In this document: piece after piece, positions 1-7,750 of the stretch
Position numbering within the stretch: the first letter of the stretch is position 1
Layout of the letters: each line of letters opens with the position of its first letter
Notes under the pieces: generated by a model
Seen by the model: the letters and a program-made list of their open reading frames with translations, nothing else
What the model was told of the DNA's origin: nothing
The model's database searches: none
Origin: Actinokineospora sp. NBRC 105648
Lineage (GTDB): Bacteria; Actinomycetota; Actinomycetes; Mycobacteriales; Pseudonocardiaceae
Assembly: GCF_030269645.1 (NCBI RefSeq)
Contig: NZ_BSTR01000019.1
Span: 62,001 to 126,000 of the forward strand
Length of the DNA: 64,000 nucleotides
Direction of reading: 5' to 3'
Made by a program: the position numbers and the translations under genes

Positions 1-108
1 ATCGAAGGATTTCAGTCCTTGGACAACCACTGTCCTCGGCGCCCGCTCCCGTTACGATCATGCTCTGCGACCCGTGGTCGGGTCGACGGATCCGGCGGAG
101 CGGCGGAT

Positions 109-825
109 ATGACCGAGCAGGTGATCGCCTTCATCGGCTACCGGGGGCCGAACGACCTGATCGCCGTGAGCTGCGAACCCACCGCCGATCTGGCTCAGCT
201 CACTTACCTTGCGGGCGCCCGGGTCTTCCTCGGCCGCCACGGCGACGTCATGAAACCGAGGGGTGGCGAGTTCTCCGCGGCGCCCAGGCGCGGGGAGGTC
301 GCGCCCGCGCCCGCGGCCCGGCTGGCTGTCGACGCGGGTGCCTTCCAGGTGAAACACCATGCCGCGCGGGATCTTCCGGAGCCCCGGCGCGAGTTCAGCT
401 GGCATGGCGTGGGTGCGCCCTACCGCACGATCCTCCGTGCGCTCGACCCGGCGAACTTCGTCCTCGACTGGTCGGACGGCGGTCTGCGGCTCGACTCCAA
501 GCCGCGGGAGGTGGTGTTCGCCGCCGGCAAGCGGACCGCCCCCGCCAAGGTTCTGTACGGCACCGCGGTGGGCACCAGCGCCGACTCGGTGGAGCTCTAC
601 CTGGTCGGCGGGAGCGCTGGGCTCGCGACGCGGCAGCTGGTGCGCGAGGTGCGGGTGAAGTACGGCCGGATCAAGGTGAGTGCTCACGACATGTACGGGT
701 TCGTGCACCTGGACGAGCGCGGAGGGCGACTGGTCGCGTCCAAAATGGATGGTTACGCGGTTCAGCCCGACGTGCGGCGGGACGTGGACGTGGACCAGCG
801 CGCGGGGACGCTCCGGTTCGGTTGA
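109..825 (+). CDS. hypothetical protein, 238 aa
   Basis: I do not recognise this family. The ATG at 109 is chosen because GGCGGAG (94-100) sits 8 bases before it, while the longer in-frame TTG start at 19 has no such site. No signal peptide, membrane segment or cysteine cluster is visible. Residues about 95-125 are rich in aromatic residues, suggesting a folded globular core. It ends 9 bases before the next gene, a membrane protein, so the two are probably transcribed together. Function unknown. Confidence 0.6.
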   Translation: MTEQVIAFIGYRGPNDLIAVSCEPTADLAQLTYLAGARVFLGRHGDVMKPRGGEFSAAPRRGEVAPAPAARLAVDAGAFQVKHHAARDLPEPRREFSWHGVGAPYRTILRALDPANFVLDWSDGGLRLDSKPREVVFAAGKRTAPAKVLYGTAVGTSADSVELYLVGGSAGLATRQLVREVRVKYGRIKVSAHDMYGFVHLDERGGRLVASKMDGYAVQPDVRRDVDVDQRAGTLRFG

Positions 826-834
826 GCACCGGGG

Positions 835-1812
835 GTGTGCGTGTCCGTCGTCGCTGATCACGTGCTGGTGCAGGGCAGTCTTCGGGATGCGCACACGGCC
901 GCCGCGGCGGCCGTGTTCGAGCTGGCGGCCGCCGGTTACCTGACGATCGCCCCTGACGACGACCGCTACCTCAGCGTGGTGTTAGTCCGCACCGCCAAGC
1001 CCGCTCTTGGTCTCCAACCGGAGGAGCGGGTATTGCTCTCGGCGCTGTTCGGGGCAGGTGGTGAAGGCGCGCTCCGAGTACTCGGCGGTGAGTGCCGGGT
1101 GCCGGTGGCGCAGACCGTGATGGGGCTCGCCCGGCGCAGGTTGGCCGAGAGCGGCCTCATCAGGACGTGGAAGCCCAGGGTGGTCCGGCGGTGGATCGTC
1201 GCGGGTTGCGTCGCCCTGGCCTGCGCCGTGGCATTGGTCGTCTGGGTGGTTTCCGGGCACGTAGGAGTGTTCCTCCTCGTCTTGTTCAACCTTTCGGTGG
1301 CCGCCGGGGCCCTGATCACCACCGTCGGGATCATGGTCGACCGGCCTCGTCGGGTCTACCGGACCTCGCTGGGGGCGGTCCACGCCCGGCCGGTGATCGC
1401 GTTCTGCCGGCGCGCGCGCCGCAGGGACGTGGCCAGCTTCATGGTCTACGGCTTGTGGTTGCGCGAGAAGTCCTGGCCGGAGAGCCGGGTCGCGAACCCC
1501 GGTGACCAACCGGCGTGGTGGCGCGGCACCCGGTGGCCGGAGGAGGCGAAGCGCGTTCACGACGTGTTCGATGTGCTCGCGTCCGCCTTGGCCCAGTCGG
1601 TGACCCAGTCCGGCTACGAGGTCCAAGCGGTCGCCTCCGGCGAGCTGGGTGGGTCGAGCGCCGCCCCGGCCGATCCCGACCACGACGCGGCCGACCGCTA
1701 CGTGGGCGATTGGGACGGTGGCGCGTGGGGTGGGCACGGCGGGGGCGGGTCCGTCGACTTCGACGGGTTTGACGGGTTCGACGGTGGGGTGGATTTCGGG
1801 TACGAGCCTTGA
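835..1812 (+). CDS. DUF2207-like membrane protein
   Basis: The layout resembles the C-terminal half of DUF2207 membrane proteins: an N-terminal helical domain (residues about 15-110) of the type 'AA..ELAAAGYLTI...', two adjacent membrane segments at about 121-139 and 142-168, and a Gly/Asp-rich tail (290-325). The extracellular DUF2207 domain normally found at the N-terminus is absent, so this is a short family member. GTG at 835 or the in-frame GTG at 841 could be the start. The stop codon runs directly into a pentanucleotide microsatellite. The biochemical role of the family is not known. Confidence 0.6.
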   Translation: MCVSVVADHVLVQGSLRDAHTAAAAAVFELAAAGYLTIAPDDDRYLSVVLVRTAKPALGLQPEERVLLSALFGAGGEGALRVLGGECRVPVAQTVMGLARRRLAESGLIRTWKPRVVRRWIVAGCVALACAVALVVWVVSGHVGVFLLVLFNLSVAAGALITTVGIMVDRPRRVYRTSLGAVHARPVIAFCRRARRRDVASFMVYGLWLREKSWPESRVANPGDQPAWWRGTRWPEEAKRVHDVFDVLASALAQSVTQSGYEVQAVASGELGGSSAAPADPDHDAADRYVGDWDGGAWGGHGGGGSVDFDGFDGFDGGVDFGYEP

Positions 1813-1880
1813 CCCGACCCGACCCGACCCGACCCGACCCGACCCGACCCGGACTGGACTGGACTGGACTGGACTGGACT
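1811..1880. repeat. paired pentanucleotide microsatellites (GACCC)8 and (GGACT)6
   Basis: Eight perfect copies of GACCC (1811-1850) abut six perfect copies of GGACT (1851-1880). The first array begins inside the stop codon of the DUF2207-like gene. After it, 1881-2065 is a gene-free G+C-rich stretch leading to the ECF sigma gene in which I see nothing else. Because the unit is five bases, changes in copy number would alter the spacing between the two genes. Confidence 0.95.
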
Positions 1881-2065
1881 CGGCCGAGCTGGACCTGGCC
1901 GGGCCCGGCGGGGCCGAGCCGAGCTGCGCCGGGGCCAGGCAGGGCAGGGCTGAGGTGGGTGAGTTGCGCCGGCTGGGCTGACGGTGTTGGGAAAGGGCTG
2001 GTTTCCCGTGAGTTGTCTGAGGTGCGGGTCGGGGACGTTCGCGCGGGAGAACTGGTCTGCTTAAG

Positions 2066-3043
2066 GTGGCGCGCGTGGACTTGGAATGCCATCGCGTCGA
2101 GTTGACGGGGTACTGCTATCGGATGCTGGCGTCCGGGTTCGAGGCCGAGGACGCCGTGCAGGAGACGTTCCTCCGGGCCTGGCGCCGTGCCGATGGCTTC
2201 GACGTCGCCAAGGGATCGTTGCGCACCTGGTTGTACGCGATCGCCACCAACGTGTGCGTGGACATGCTCCGAAGCCCGCAACGGCGAGCGTTGAGCGTTG
2301 GGCCGCCGTCTGAGCCGGGCAGTCCGCTCGGGGCGCCGTTGCCGGACACGGCGTGGGTGTGGCCGGTGCCGGACTGGAAGGTCCTCGACCCGGCGGACGC
2401 GGTGGTGAACAAGGAGTCCGTTCGGCTGGCGTTTGTTGCCGCGCTGCAGCACCTGTCGCCTCGGCAGCGGGCGGTATTGATCCTGCGGGACGTGCTGTGC
2501 TGGCGGGCCGCCGAGGTGGCGCTGCTGCTGGACACCTCGCCGCATGCGGTGAACAGCGTTTTGCAGCGGGCCCGCGCGGTCCTGCCGGTGCATCAGTCGG
2601 TGGCTTCGCGGGATCTAGTGGTGGCAGATGAGGAGCAGGTAGTCCTAAATAAGGACCAAGTGGTGTCGAGTAGGGATCAGAGGGTCCTGGATCGGTACTG
2701 CGCGGCGTTCGAGGCGCACGATGTCGATGCGTTGGTGGCCCTGCTGCACGAGGACGCGACCATGGCGATGCCGCCCTTCGCCTTCTGGATGCGGGGCCGC
2801 GCGCACCTGGAGGTCGCGTTGCGGCACGCGACCGCTTGCAAGGACGCCCACCTGGTCCAGGTCACGGCCAACGGTGGCCCGGCGTTCGCCCACTACGCAC
2901 CCGACGGCACCCCGTTCGCCCTGATCACGGTGGAGTTGGCCGACGGTCTGATCACCGGCACCACCTCGCACCTGGACCCCAGGCTGTTCGGGTTGTTCGA
3001 CCTGCCGATGAGTTTCCCCGCCGCGCTCCGTACCCATGGATGA
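2066..3043 (+). CDS. ECF sigma factor with C-terminal SnoaL-like domain (SigG / TIGR02960 type)
   Basis: Sigma-70 region 2 is at about residues 8-75 (CYRML...EDAVQETFLRAWR) and region 4 at about 125-185 (SPRQRAVLILRDVLCWRAAEVA...). Residues about 208-325 look like a SnoaL/NTF2-like domain (DRYCAAFEAHDVDALVALLHEDATMAMPP), a tail known in the SigG/TIGR02960 class where it modulates the sigma factor in place of a separate anti-sigma. The linker at about 172-207 carries imperfect internal repeats of (A/S)SRD...VV. The gene overlaps the next one if the upstream ATG of that gene is used. No anti-sigma gene is adjacent, as usual for this class. The GTG start has only a weak TAAGG site. Confidence 0.85.
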   Translation: MARVDLECHRVELTGYCYRMLASGFEAEDAVQETFLRAWRRADGFDVAKGSLRTWLYAIATNVCVDMLRSPQRRALSVGPPSEPGSPLGAPLPDTAWVWPVPDWKVLDPADAVVNKESVRLAFVAALQHLSPRQRAVLILRDVLCWRAAEVALLLDTSPHAVNSVLQRARAVLPVHQSVASRDLVVADEEQVVLNKDQVVSSRDQRVLDRYCAAFEAHDVDALVALLHEDATMAMPPFAFWMRGRAHLEVALRHATACKDAHLVQVTANGGPAFAHYAPDGTPFALITVELADGLITGTTSHLDPRLFGLFDLPMSFPAALRTHG

Positions 3044-3062
3044 CACCGAGAGGGGAACACCG

Positions 3063-3536
3063 TTGGAACCCAAGATCGAGACCCGCGCGGCGCAGCCCTA
3101 CGCCGCCATCGCCATCTCCGCCCCGCTGAGTGAGTGGGGCCGGGTGAACGCGCTGATCGGCGAGGTCTACGGCTGGCTCGCCGAGCGCGGGACCACCCCC
3201 GCCGGACCGCTGTTCTACCGCTACCACGCCGTGCGCGAGGACGTGCTGGACGTCGAGGTCGGTGTTCCCGTCGCGGAGCCGGTCGAGGGCGACGGCCGGG
3301 TGATCGCGGGCACCAAGCCCGCGGGCGACTACGCGGTCCTGCTGCACCACGGCCACCCCGACCAGATCCGCACGTCGTTCGCCGTCCTGGACGCCTGGTC
3401 GGAGCGCGAGGGCGTTGAGTGGGACGTGGTGGACGGGGTCTGGGCGGGCCGGTTCGAGTCGTACCTGACCGATCCGGCCGTCGAGCCGGACCTGGCGAAC
3501 TGGGACACCGAGATCGCCTACCGCGTCCGGCCCTGA
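3063..3536 (+). CDS. GyrI-like / effector-binding domain protein
   Basis: The 157-residue protein has the GyrI-like small-molecule binding fold typical of AraC effector-binding domains: repeated PY.AI.I..P...W, later 'G.....P.GDYAVL.HHG' and the aromatic C-terminus. TTG at 3063 is preferred because GAGAGGGG (3048-3055) lies 7 bases upstream; the in-frame ATG at 3036 overlaps the sigma factor gene and lacks such a site. It follows the ECF sigma gene on the same strand and is probably in the same transcript; it may sense a ligand, but no partner is shown by the sequence. Confidence 0.75.
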   Translation: MEPKIETRAAQPYAAIAISAPLSEWGRVNALIGEVYGWLAERGTTPAGPLFYRYHAVREDVLDVEVGVPVAEPVEGDGRVIAGTKPAGDYAVLLHHGHPDQIRTSFAVLDAWSEREGVEWDVVDGVWAGRFESYLTDPAVEPDLANWDTEIAYRVRP

Positions 3537-3559
3537 CCGGCCCGGGGGTGGGCGGGGAC

Positions 3560-3576
3560 TAGCATGACCCGGTCAT
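3560..3576 (+). promoter_or_regulatory. -10-like hexamer overlapping a palindrome
   Basis: TAGCAT at 3560-3565, a typical actinobacterial -10 hexamer, overlaps the perfect palindrome ATGACC-C-GGTCAT (3564-3576), upstream of the 54-residue gene at 3622. A repressor bound there could block the promoter. No convincing -35 was seen. Confidence 0.35.
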
Positions 3577-3621
3577 CGGCGACACCAGAGTGGTACCACC
3601 CACCTCCGGCTAAGGCGGACT

Positions 3622-3786
3622 GTGAACATCAACGAAGCCGACACCGACGACCAGGCTGAGTCAACCGGCGTCTGTCTGTGCCCCGCGTACTCGCGGGTAC
3701 CGGGTAAGCGCGAACTGCACAACATCGGCGCCCCCGGGTGCGCGTACGCGCAGGTCGACTCGCCGAACAGTGAGAAGGAGTGCTAG
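3622..3786 (+). CDS. small cysteine-containing protein, 54 aa
   Basis: An open frame from GTG at 3622 to TAG at 3784-3786 encodes 54 residues with four cysteines (GVCLCPAYS, PGCAYAQ and a C-terminal Cys). TAAGGCGG at 3611-3618 is a good ribosome site a few bases upstream. The reading frame is acidic at the start and shows no membrane segment. Cys-X-Cys plus two further Cys could hold a metal or a disulfide. I do not recognise a family; it lies between the GyrI-like gene and a DUF2277 gene, all on the plus strand. Confidence 0.5.
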   Translation: MNINEADTDDQAESTGVCLCPAYSRVPGKRELHNIGAPGCAYAQVDSPNSEKEC

Positions 3787-3818
3787 GCAAGAAGTGAGCG
3801 CGGGGCATGATGGTGGGT

Positions 3819-4028
3819 ATGTGTAGGAGCATCAAGACCCTCAGGCCCCCGTACGTGGACGTACTGGAGGACGGCGACGTCCGCGCCGCCGCCCTCCAGT
3901 ACGTTCGCAAGATCTCCGGCTTCCGAGCACCGGCACCGCACAACGCCGAGGCCTTCGAGGCGGCCGTCGACGCGGTGGAAGCGGCGACGGCGGAACTGCT
4001 GGAGCGCCTGGTCGTCCGAGGCCAGTAG
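3819..4028 (+). CDS. DUF2277 family protein
   Basis: The 69-residue product beginning MCRSIKTLRPPY and containing AAALQYVRKISGFRAPAPHN is a clear DUF2277 member, a short protein common in Actinobacteria and Proteobacteria with no assigned role. The ATG at 3819 gives the conserved MCRSIK start; two upstream in-frame ATGs at 3807 and 3810 would add four residues. The second half is an amphipathic helix rich in Ala, Glu and Val. Confidence 0.88.
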   Translation: MCRSIKTLRPPYVDVLEDGDVRAAALQYVRKISGFRAPAPHNAEAFEAAVDAVEAATAELLERLVVRGQ

Positions 4029-4057
4029 CCCGCCACCCATTGCAGCGCAGACAAACT

Positions 4058-4102
4058 CACCGGGAAGTGCCTACCATCCGGTGATAGTCGGTCGCGGACC
4101 GA
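4058..4102. promoter_or_regulatory. two inverted repeats upstream of the XRE gene
   Basis: CACCGG (4058-4063) pairs with CCGGTG (4078-4083) across 14 bases, and TCGGTC-GCG-GACCGA (4088-4102) is a perfect 15-base dyad. The second ends 33 bases before the XRE regulator's ATG, a usual place for an autoregulatory operator. The first could end transcription of the DUF2277 gene, though it has no T-run. Confidence 0.35.
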
Positions 4103-4135
4103 TATCATCCTAGGTCAACCCGGTAGCTTGCTGGC

Positions 4136-5035
4136 ATGAACATGAAGGCCACCGTCCGACGCCGCGAGCTGGGCACCGAGCTGCGCAAGGTCCGAGAGTC
4201 CACGGGTATGACCCTCAACGAGCTTGCTCGGAACGTCGGGTGGGATCCCTCGAAGCTCTCGCGCATCGAGCACGGGAAGCTGCCCTGCACCGAGATCGAA
4301 GCTGCCATCCTCCTGGGATATTGCCGGGTGGCCGGTAACCGACTCGACGAGGTTGTGGCGCTTTGCAGCGGCGATGTCGATGGCACCTGGCTCCGTCAGA
4401 ATGGTGGCATCCCCGACCAGCTCCGCACGCTGGTCATGCACGAGGCATGCGCCTCAGCGATCTACGCGCTCGAACTGAACCGGATCGATGGGCTGCTGCA
4501 AACTGAGGACTACGCGCGGGAGTTGATGCGGGGAGCCGGCTTGGTTCCCGAACACGGGATCCCGCCACGCGTGCGAGCACGCCTCGAACGGCAAACCCTG
4601 CTTCGTCGCGCCGACCCGCCCAGCTTTGTCTTCTACATGCACGAGCAGGTTCTTCACCTGCCGGTGGGCAGTGACCAGATCATGCACGAGCAGATGCTCC
4701 ACCTGCTGTTTCTCGCCGACCGCCCGCGGTGTGTCATCCGGATCCTGCCCACCGAAGCCGGCCCGCACGCGGGGCTTGGTGGGCCATTCCGAGTGATGCA
4801 GTATGTCGATCAGCAGTCCGTGGTATGTCTTGAGACCCAGAACCGCTCGCTGTTCTTGGAGAGCAGCGTCGACATCGCGACCTACTGGTTGATCCTGGCC
4901 AAGCTCGCGGAAGTGGCTCTCACTGCGCAAGAATCACGCTCGGTGCTCGCGGCAGCCGTGAGCCGATACGACCGAGTGGGAGTGCGCGATCATGGTGATC
5001 CGGACGGGCTGGCGCAAGAGCAGCTTCAGCGGTAA
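4136..5035 (+). CDS. XRE-family regulator with DUF5753 domain
   Basis: Residues about 8-66 form an XRE helix-turn-helix ([25 protein letters not shown]). Residues about 100-285 match the DUF5753 ligand-like domain ([15 protein letters not shown] ... [26 protein letters not shown] ... [16 protein letters not shown]). Such proteins are paired with DUF397 genes across Streptomyces and relatives, with known examples influencing development and antibiotic production. The DUF397 gene here starts at 4992 inside the end of this frame, so the pair is translationally linked. ATG at 4136 or 4142 are both possible. Confidence 0.9.
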   Translation: MNMKATVRRRELGTELRKVRESTGMTLNELARNVGWDPSKLSRIEHGKLPCTEIEAAILLGYCRVAGNRLDEVVALCSGDVDGTWLRQNGGIPDQLRTLVMHEACASAIYALELNRIDGLLQTEDYARELMRGAGLVPEHGIPPRVRARLERQTLLRRADPPSFVFYMHEQVLHLPVGSDQIMHEQMLHLLFLADRPRCVIRILPTEAGPHAGLGGPFRVMQYVDQQSVVCLETQNRSLFLESSVDIATYWLILAKLAEVALTAQESRSVLAAAVSRYDRVGVRDHGDPDGLAQEQLQR

Positions 5036-5207
5036 CAACGGCGACTGCGTCGAGGTGACTTGGCGCAAGAGTTCGTTCAGCGGTGACAACGGCGCCTGTG
5101 TCGAGGTCGCCTACACCGACACCGTCGCCGTGCGGGACTCCAAGCAGCCGGCGGCGGGCATCCTCTCCTTCAACCCCACCGCCTGGGCCACTTTCCTGCG
5201 CGGCTGA
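4992..5207 (+). CDS. DUF397 protein with duplicated N-terminal motif
   Basis: The 71-residue protein has the DUF397 signature [14 protein letters not shown] followed by VAVRDSKQP and a C-terminal W..FL. Unusually the first half is present twice: residues 7-23 and 24-40 are near copies (51-base units at 5010-5060 and 5061-5111). It overlaps the upstream XRE/DUF5753 gene by 44 bases, the usual operon arrangement. DUF397 proteins are thought to act with their XRE partner, somewhat like an antitoxin/regulator pair. Confidence 0.88.
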   Translation: MVIRTGWRKSSFSGNNGDCVEVTWRKSSFSGDNGACVEVAYTDTVAVRDSKQPAAGILSFNPTAWATFLRG

Positions 5208-5230
5208 TCTGCCGGGCTGGGCGCCGTCCG

Positions 5231-6430
5231 TCAGCGCCCAGTCCGAGGTCGTCCTGTCGCGGGCAGGGTGACCGCGACTTCCAAACCGCCGTCCGGACGG
5301 GCGGTCGCGGTCGCCGTGCCGTCGTGGGCCTCCACAATGGACCGCACGATCGCCAGGCCCAGGCCTGCCCCCGTCCGGGTGGCCAGTCGATCCGCGCTGC
5401 CCCGGTGGAACGGTTCGAACAGGCTGTCCACAGTGTCCTCCGCGACCACCGGTCCGCTGTTGGACACCACCACCACTACCGTCGCGGCCGCGTCGGCCGC
5501 ATCGGCCGCGACCTCGACCCGGAACCAGCCCCCGGCCACGTTGTACAGCATCGCGTTGCGCACCAGGTTGTCCACGAGCTGGGTCAGCAGCACCTCGTCC
5601 CCGAGCACGACCAACTCCGCCGCCTCGACCGAGCCGCGCACGCCCGCCGCGGTGCCGGGCGGTGGAACCGCCAGTGCCTCGGCCACGACTCGCGAAGCCA
5701 CCTGCGCGATGTCCACCGGGTGCCGTTCCGGCAGGCCGTTGTCGCTGCGCGCCAACAACAACAGCCCTTCCAGCAACCGGTCCAGGCGGCGGTTGGCCGC
5801 CAACAGCTCCTCGCGCACCGCGTCGATGTCCTCGGGTCCGGCGGAGGACAGCCGGACCTGGATGATCGCCCGCTCGATCGCCAGCGGGGTGCGCAGCTCG
5901 TGCGAGGCGTTGGCCACGAAACGGCGCTGGCTGGTGAACGCCCGGTCCAGCCGGTCGAGCATGCCGTCGAAGGTGTCGGCCAGGTCGCGCAGCTCGTCGG
6001 GCGGCCCGGCCAGCGCGATGCGCTCGTGGATGTTGCGGGCCGACATCCCGCGCGCCTGCGAGGTGATCGTGTGCAGCGGCCGCAACACCCGCCCGGCGGC
6101 CCACCAGCCGACCACGGACGCGAACAACACCATCACCCCCACGGCCACCGCCGACGCCGCGACCAACTGGGCCAGCGCGTCGTCCTGGATCTGCTCGGCC
6201 AGTCTGGTGATCTGGGCCGGGGTCAGCGGCGCGCCCTGGGCCCCGTCGCGGACGTTCTGCTTGGGCACCACCGTCACGTTCGTGCGCCGCTCGCCGGAGA
6301 TCGCGTCGCGGATGACCACCTCGACGCTGCCCGCCAGGCTGTGGCCGGACAACAGGAACACCACGCCCAGCAGCACCAGGCACGACGCCAGGCACAACCC
6401 GCCGTAGAGCAGCGTCAGGCGCAGGCGCAC
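5231..6430 (-). CDS. sensor histidine kinase
   Basis: Two membrane segments (about residues 5-25 and 88-113) flank a short external domain; then a HAMP-like stretch, the dimerisation box FVANASHELRTPLAIERA with the phospho-accepting His, an N-box LVDNLVRNAMLYN and G-box GAGLGLAIVRS. It is transcribed with the response regulator gene just upstream (17 bases from that gene's stop to this GTG). No ATG lies near the regulator's end; GTG at 6430 is the best start, a CTG at 6451 is an alternative. The system faces the divergent ABC efflux operon, which it probably controls. Confidence 0.88.
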   Translation of the reverse strand: MRLRLTLLYGGLCLASCLVLLGVVFLLSGHSLAGSVEVVIRDAISGERRTNVTVVPKQNVRDGAQGAPLTPAQITRLAEQIQDDALAQLVAASAVAVGVMVLFASVVGWWAAGRVLRPLHTITSQARGMSARNIHERIALAGPPDELRDLADTFDGMLDRLDRAFTSQRRFVANASHELRTPLAIERAIIQVRLSSAGPEDIDAVREELLAANRRLDRLLEGLLLLARSDNGLPERHPVDIAQVASRVVAEALAVPPPGTAAGVRGSVEAAELVVLGDEVLLTQLVDNLVRNAMLYNVAGGWFRVEVAADAADAAATVVVVVSNSGPVVAEDTVDSLFEPFHRGSADRLATRTGAGLGLAIVRSIVEAHDGTATATARPDGGLEVAVTLPATGRPRTGR

Positions 6431-6447
6431 GCCGCTGCGCGGACGGC

Positions 6448-7101
6448 TCAGATGCGGTAGCCGACGCCGGGCACGGTCGCGATGAGCGGCGGGTCGCCCA
6501 GCTTCGCCCGCAGCCTGCTGATCGTGATCCGCACCGCGTTGGTGAACGGATCGGCGTTCTCGTCCCACACGCTCTCCAACAGGCTCTCCGCGCTGACCAC
6601 GCCACCGCGGGCGCCGAGCAGCATCTCCAGGACCGCGAACTCCTTCCTGGACAGCGCCAGGAACCGCCCACCGCGGACCGCCTGGTGCCGGGGCACGTCC
6701 ACCTCGAGGTCGCCGTGGCGCAGCACCGGCGAGACCACCTCGGCCGGGCGGCGGCCCAGCGCGCGCACCCGGGCGACCAGCTCGTCGAAGTCGAACGGCT
6801 TGGCCAGGTAGTCGTCCGCGCCCAGCGACAGCCCGCCGATCAGGTCCCGCTTGCCCGCCGCCGCGGTGAGCATCAGCACCCGGCTGGCGCCGTGGCCCGC
6901 GACGATCCGCCTGCACACCTCATCACCGTGCACGCCCGGCAGGTCGCGGTCGAGCACCACCACCGCGTACCGGTTCACCGCCAGCCGGTCGAGCGCCTCG
7001 GTGCCCGAGAGCGCGACGTCGACGGCCAGCGCGTGCCTGCGCAGCCCCTCGGCGATCACCTCGGCCAGCGCCGGTTCGTCCTCGACGACGAGCACCCGCA
7101 C
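6448..7101 (-). CDS. OmpR-family response regulator
   Basis: The receiver domain (residues 1-115) has the acidic pair ED at 7-8, phospho-acceptor D51 (VVVLDRDLPG) and the conserved Lys in YLAKPF. The C-terminal winged helix (about 125-217) is of the OmpR/PhoB type and ends PGVGYRI. GTG at 7101 is preceded by GGGAGG about 8 bases away. It is the first gene of a two-gene operon with the histidine kinase and lies back to back with the lipoprotein/ABC operon starting at 7256, its likely target. Confidence 0.92.
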   Translation of the reverse strand: MRVLVVEDEPALAEVIAEGLRRHALAVDVALSGTEALDRLAVNRYAVVVLDRDLPGVHGDEVCRRIVAGHGASRVLMLTAAAGKRDLIGGLSLGADDYLAKPFDFDELVARVRALGRRPAEVVSPVLRHGDLEVDVPRHQAVRGGRFLALSRKEFAVLEMLLGARGGVVSAESLLESVWDENADPFTNAVRITISRLRAKLGDPPLIATVPGVGYRI

Positions 7102-7144
7102 GATCCAGACCTCCCTAGCCCGATCCGGGACAAGGTAGCGAAAT

Positions 7145-7157
7145 CGGTGTTTCACCG
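7145..7157. promoter_or_regulatory. small inverted repeat between the two-component genes and the efflux operon
   Basis: CGGTG-TTT-CACCG lies in the 154-base divergent gap (7102-7255). It is in the right place to be bound by the response regulator and to affect both directions, but it is short and this is only a candidate. Confidence 0.25.
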
Positions 7158-7255
7158 CTGTATCGGCGAAGCGAGACGCCGGGGATAGCCCCACTTCGTT
7201 AGATCTTTGGGCAGCGCACGGGACTCGTGCGCCCCCTCGCCGAAAGGTGCTCGCC

Positions 7256-7750
7256 TTGACTTCGCTGTCCCTCCGCGTCGCGGGCCTGGTGCTCCTCGCG
7301 ACCGCGGCGGCGTGTTCGCCGGACTCCGACGGGTCCCCGTCGAGCACGTCGGCCACGAACACCGTCGCCGCCGACGGCCCCGTCCGGTTCACCCAGTGCG
7401 TGCGCGACCAGGGCTTCGAGCTGCCCGACCCGCCGCCCGGGGCGCAGACCGTGGAGCTGCCCGCCCGGGCCAAGACCGATCCGGCGATGGGGGCCGCGGT
7501 CGACAAGTGCAGGCACTTCCTGGGCCAGGGCAGCGGCAAGAACGCCGATGATCCCCAGCAGCAGGACCGGGCCCTGGCCACGGCCCGCTGCCTGCGCGGC
7601 AAGGGGATCCAGGTGCAGGACCCGGCGCCCGGGCAGCCGCTGCAGCTCAACGTCGACGCCAAGGACCCCAAGGCCATGCAGGCGGTGCAGGACTGCCGCC
7701 GCGAGGTGTCCCGCCAGTTCGAGTCGGGCGGGCCGACCAGTGGCGGCTGA
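7256..7750 (+). CDS. secreted lipoprotein of the efflux operon
   Basis: A signal peptide ends in the lipobox LLATAAAC, so the mature 145-residue protein should be lipid-anchored outside the membrane. It has three spaced Cys-containing blocks (FTQCVRDQGFELPDP, VDKCRHFLG, ATARCLRGKG, QDCRREV) that look like an internal duplication. TTG at 7256 is chosen because AAAGG (7243-7247) is 8 bases upstream. The next gene overlaps its end by 11 bases. Lipoproteins of this kind often precede peptidoglycan-binding/HlyD-ABC operons in Actinobacteria; the exact role is unknown. Confidence 0.8.
   Translation: MTSLSLRVAGLVLLATAAACSPDSDGSPSSTSATNTVAADGPVRFTQCVRDQGFELPDPPPGAQTVELPARAKTDPAMGAAVDKCRHFLGQGSGKNADDPQQQDRALATARCLRGKGIQVQDPAPGQPLQLNVDAKDPKAMQAVQDCRREVSRQFESGGPTSGG

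Noticed and set aside
1809-2105. Frames through the pentanucleotide arrays (repeats of TRPDP and DWTGL).
   Set aside because: A five-base repeat is open in several frames by composition; no start site and no family.
4136-5207. XRE/DUF397 pair as a classical toxin-antitoxin system.
   Set aside because: Neither protein resembles a known toxin; the pair is better described as the common actinobacterial regulator/partner family.
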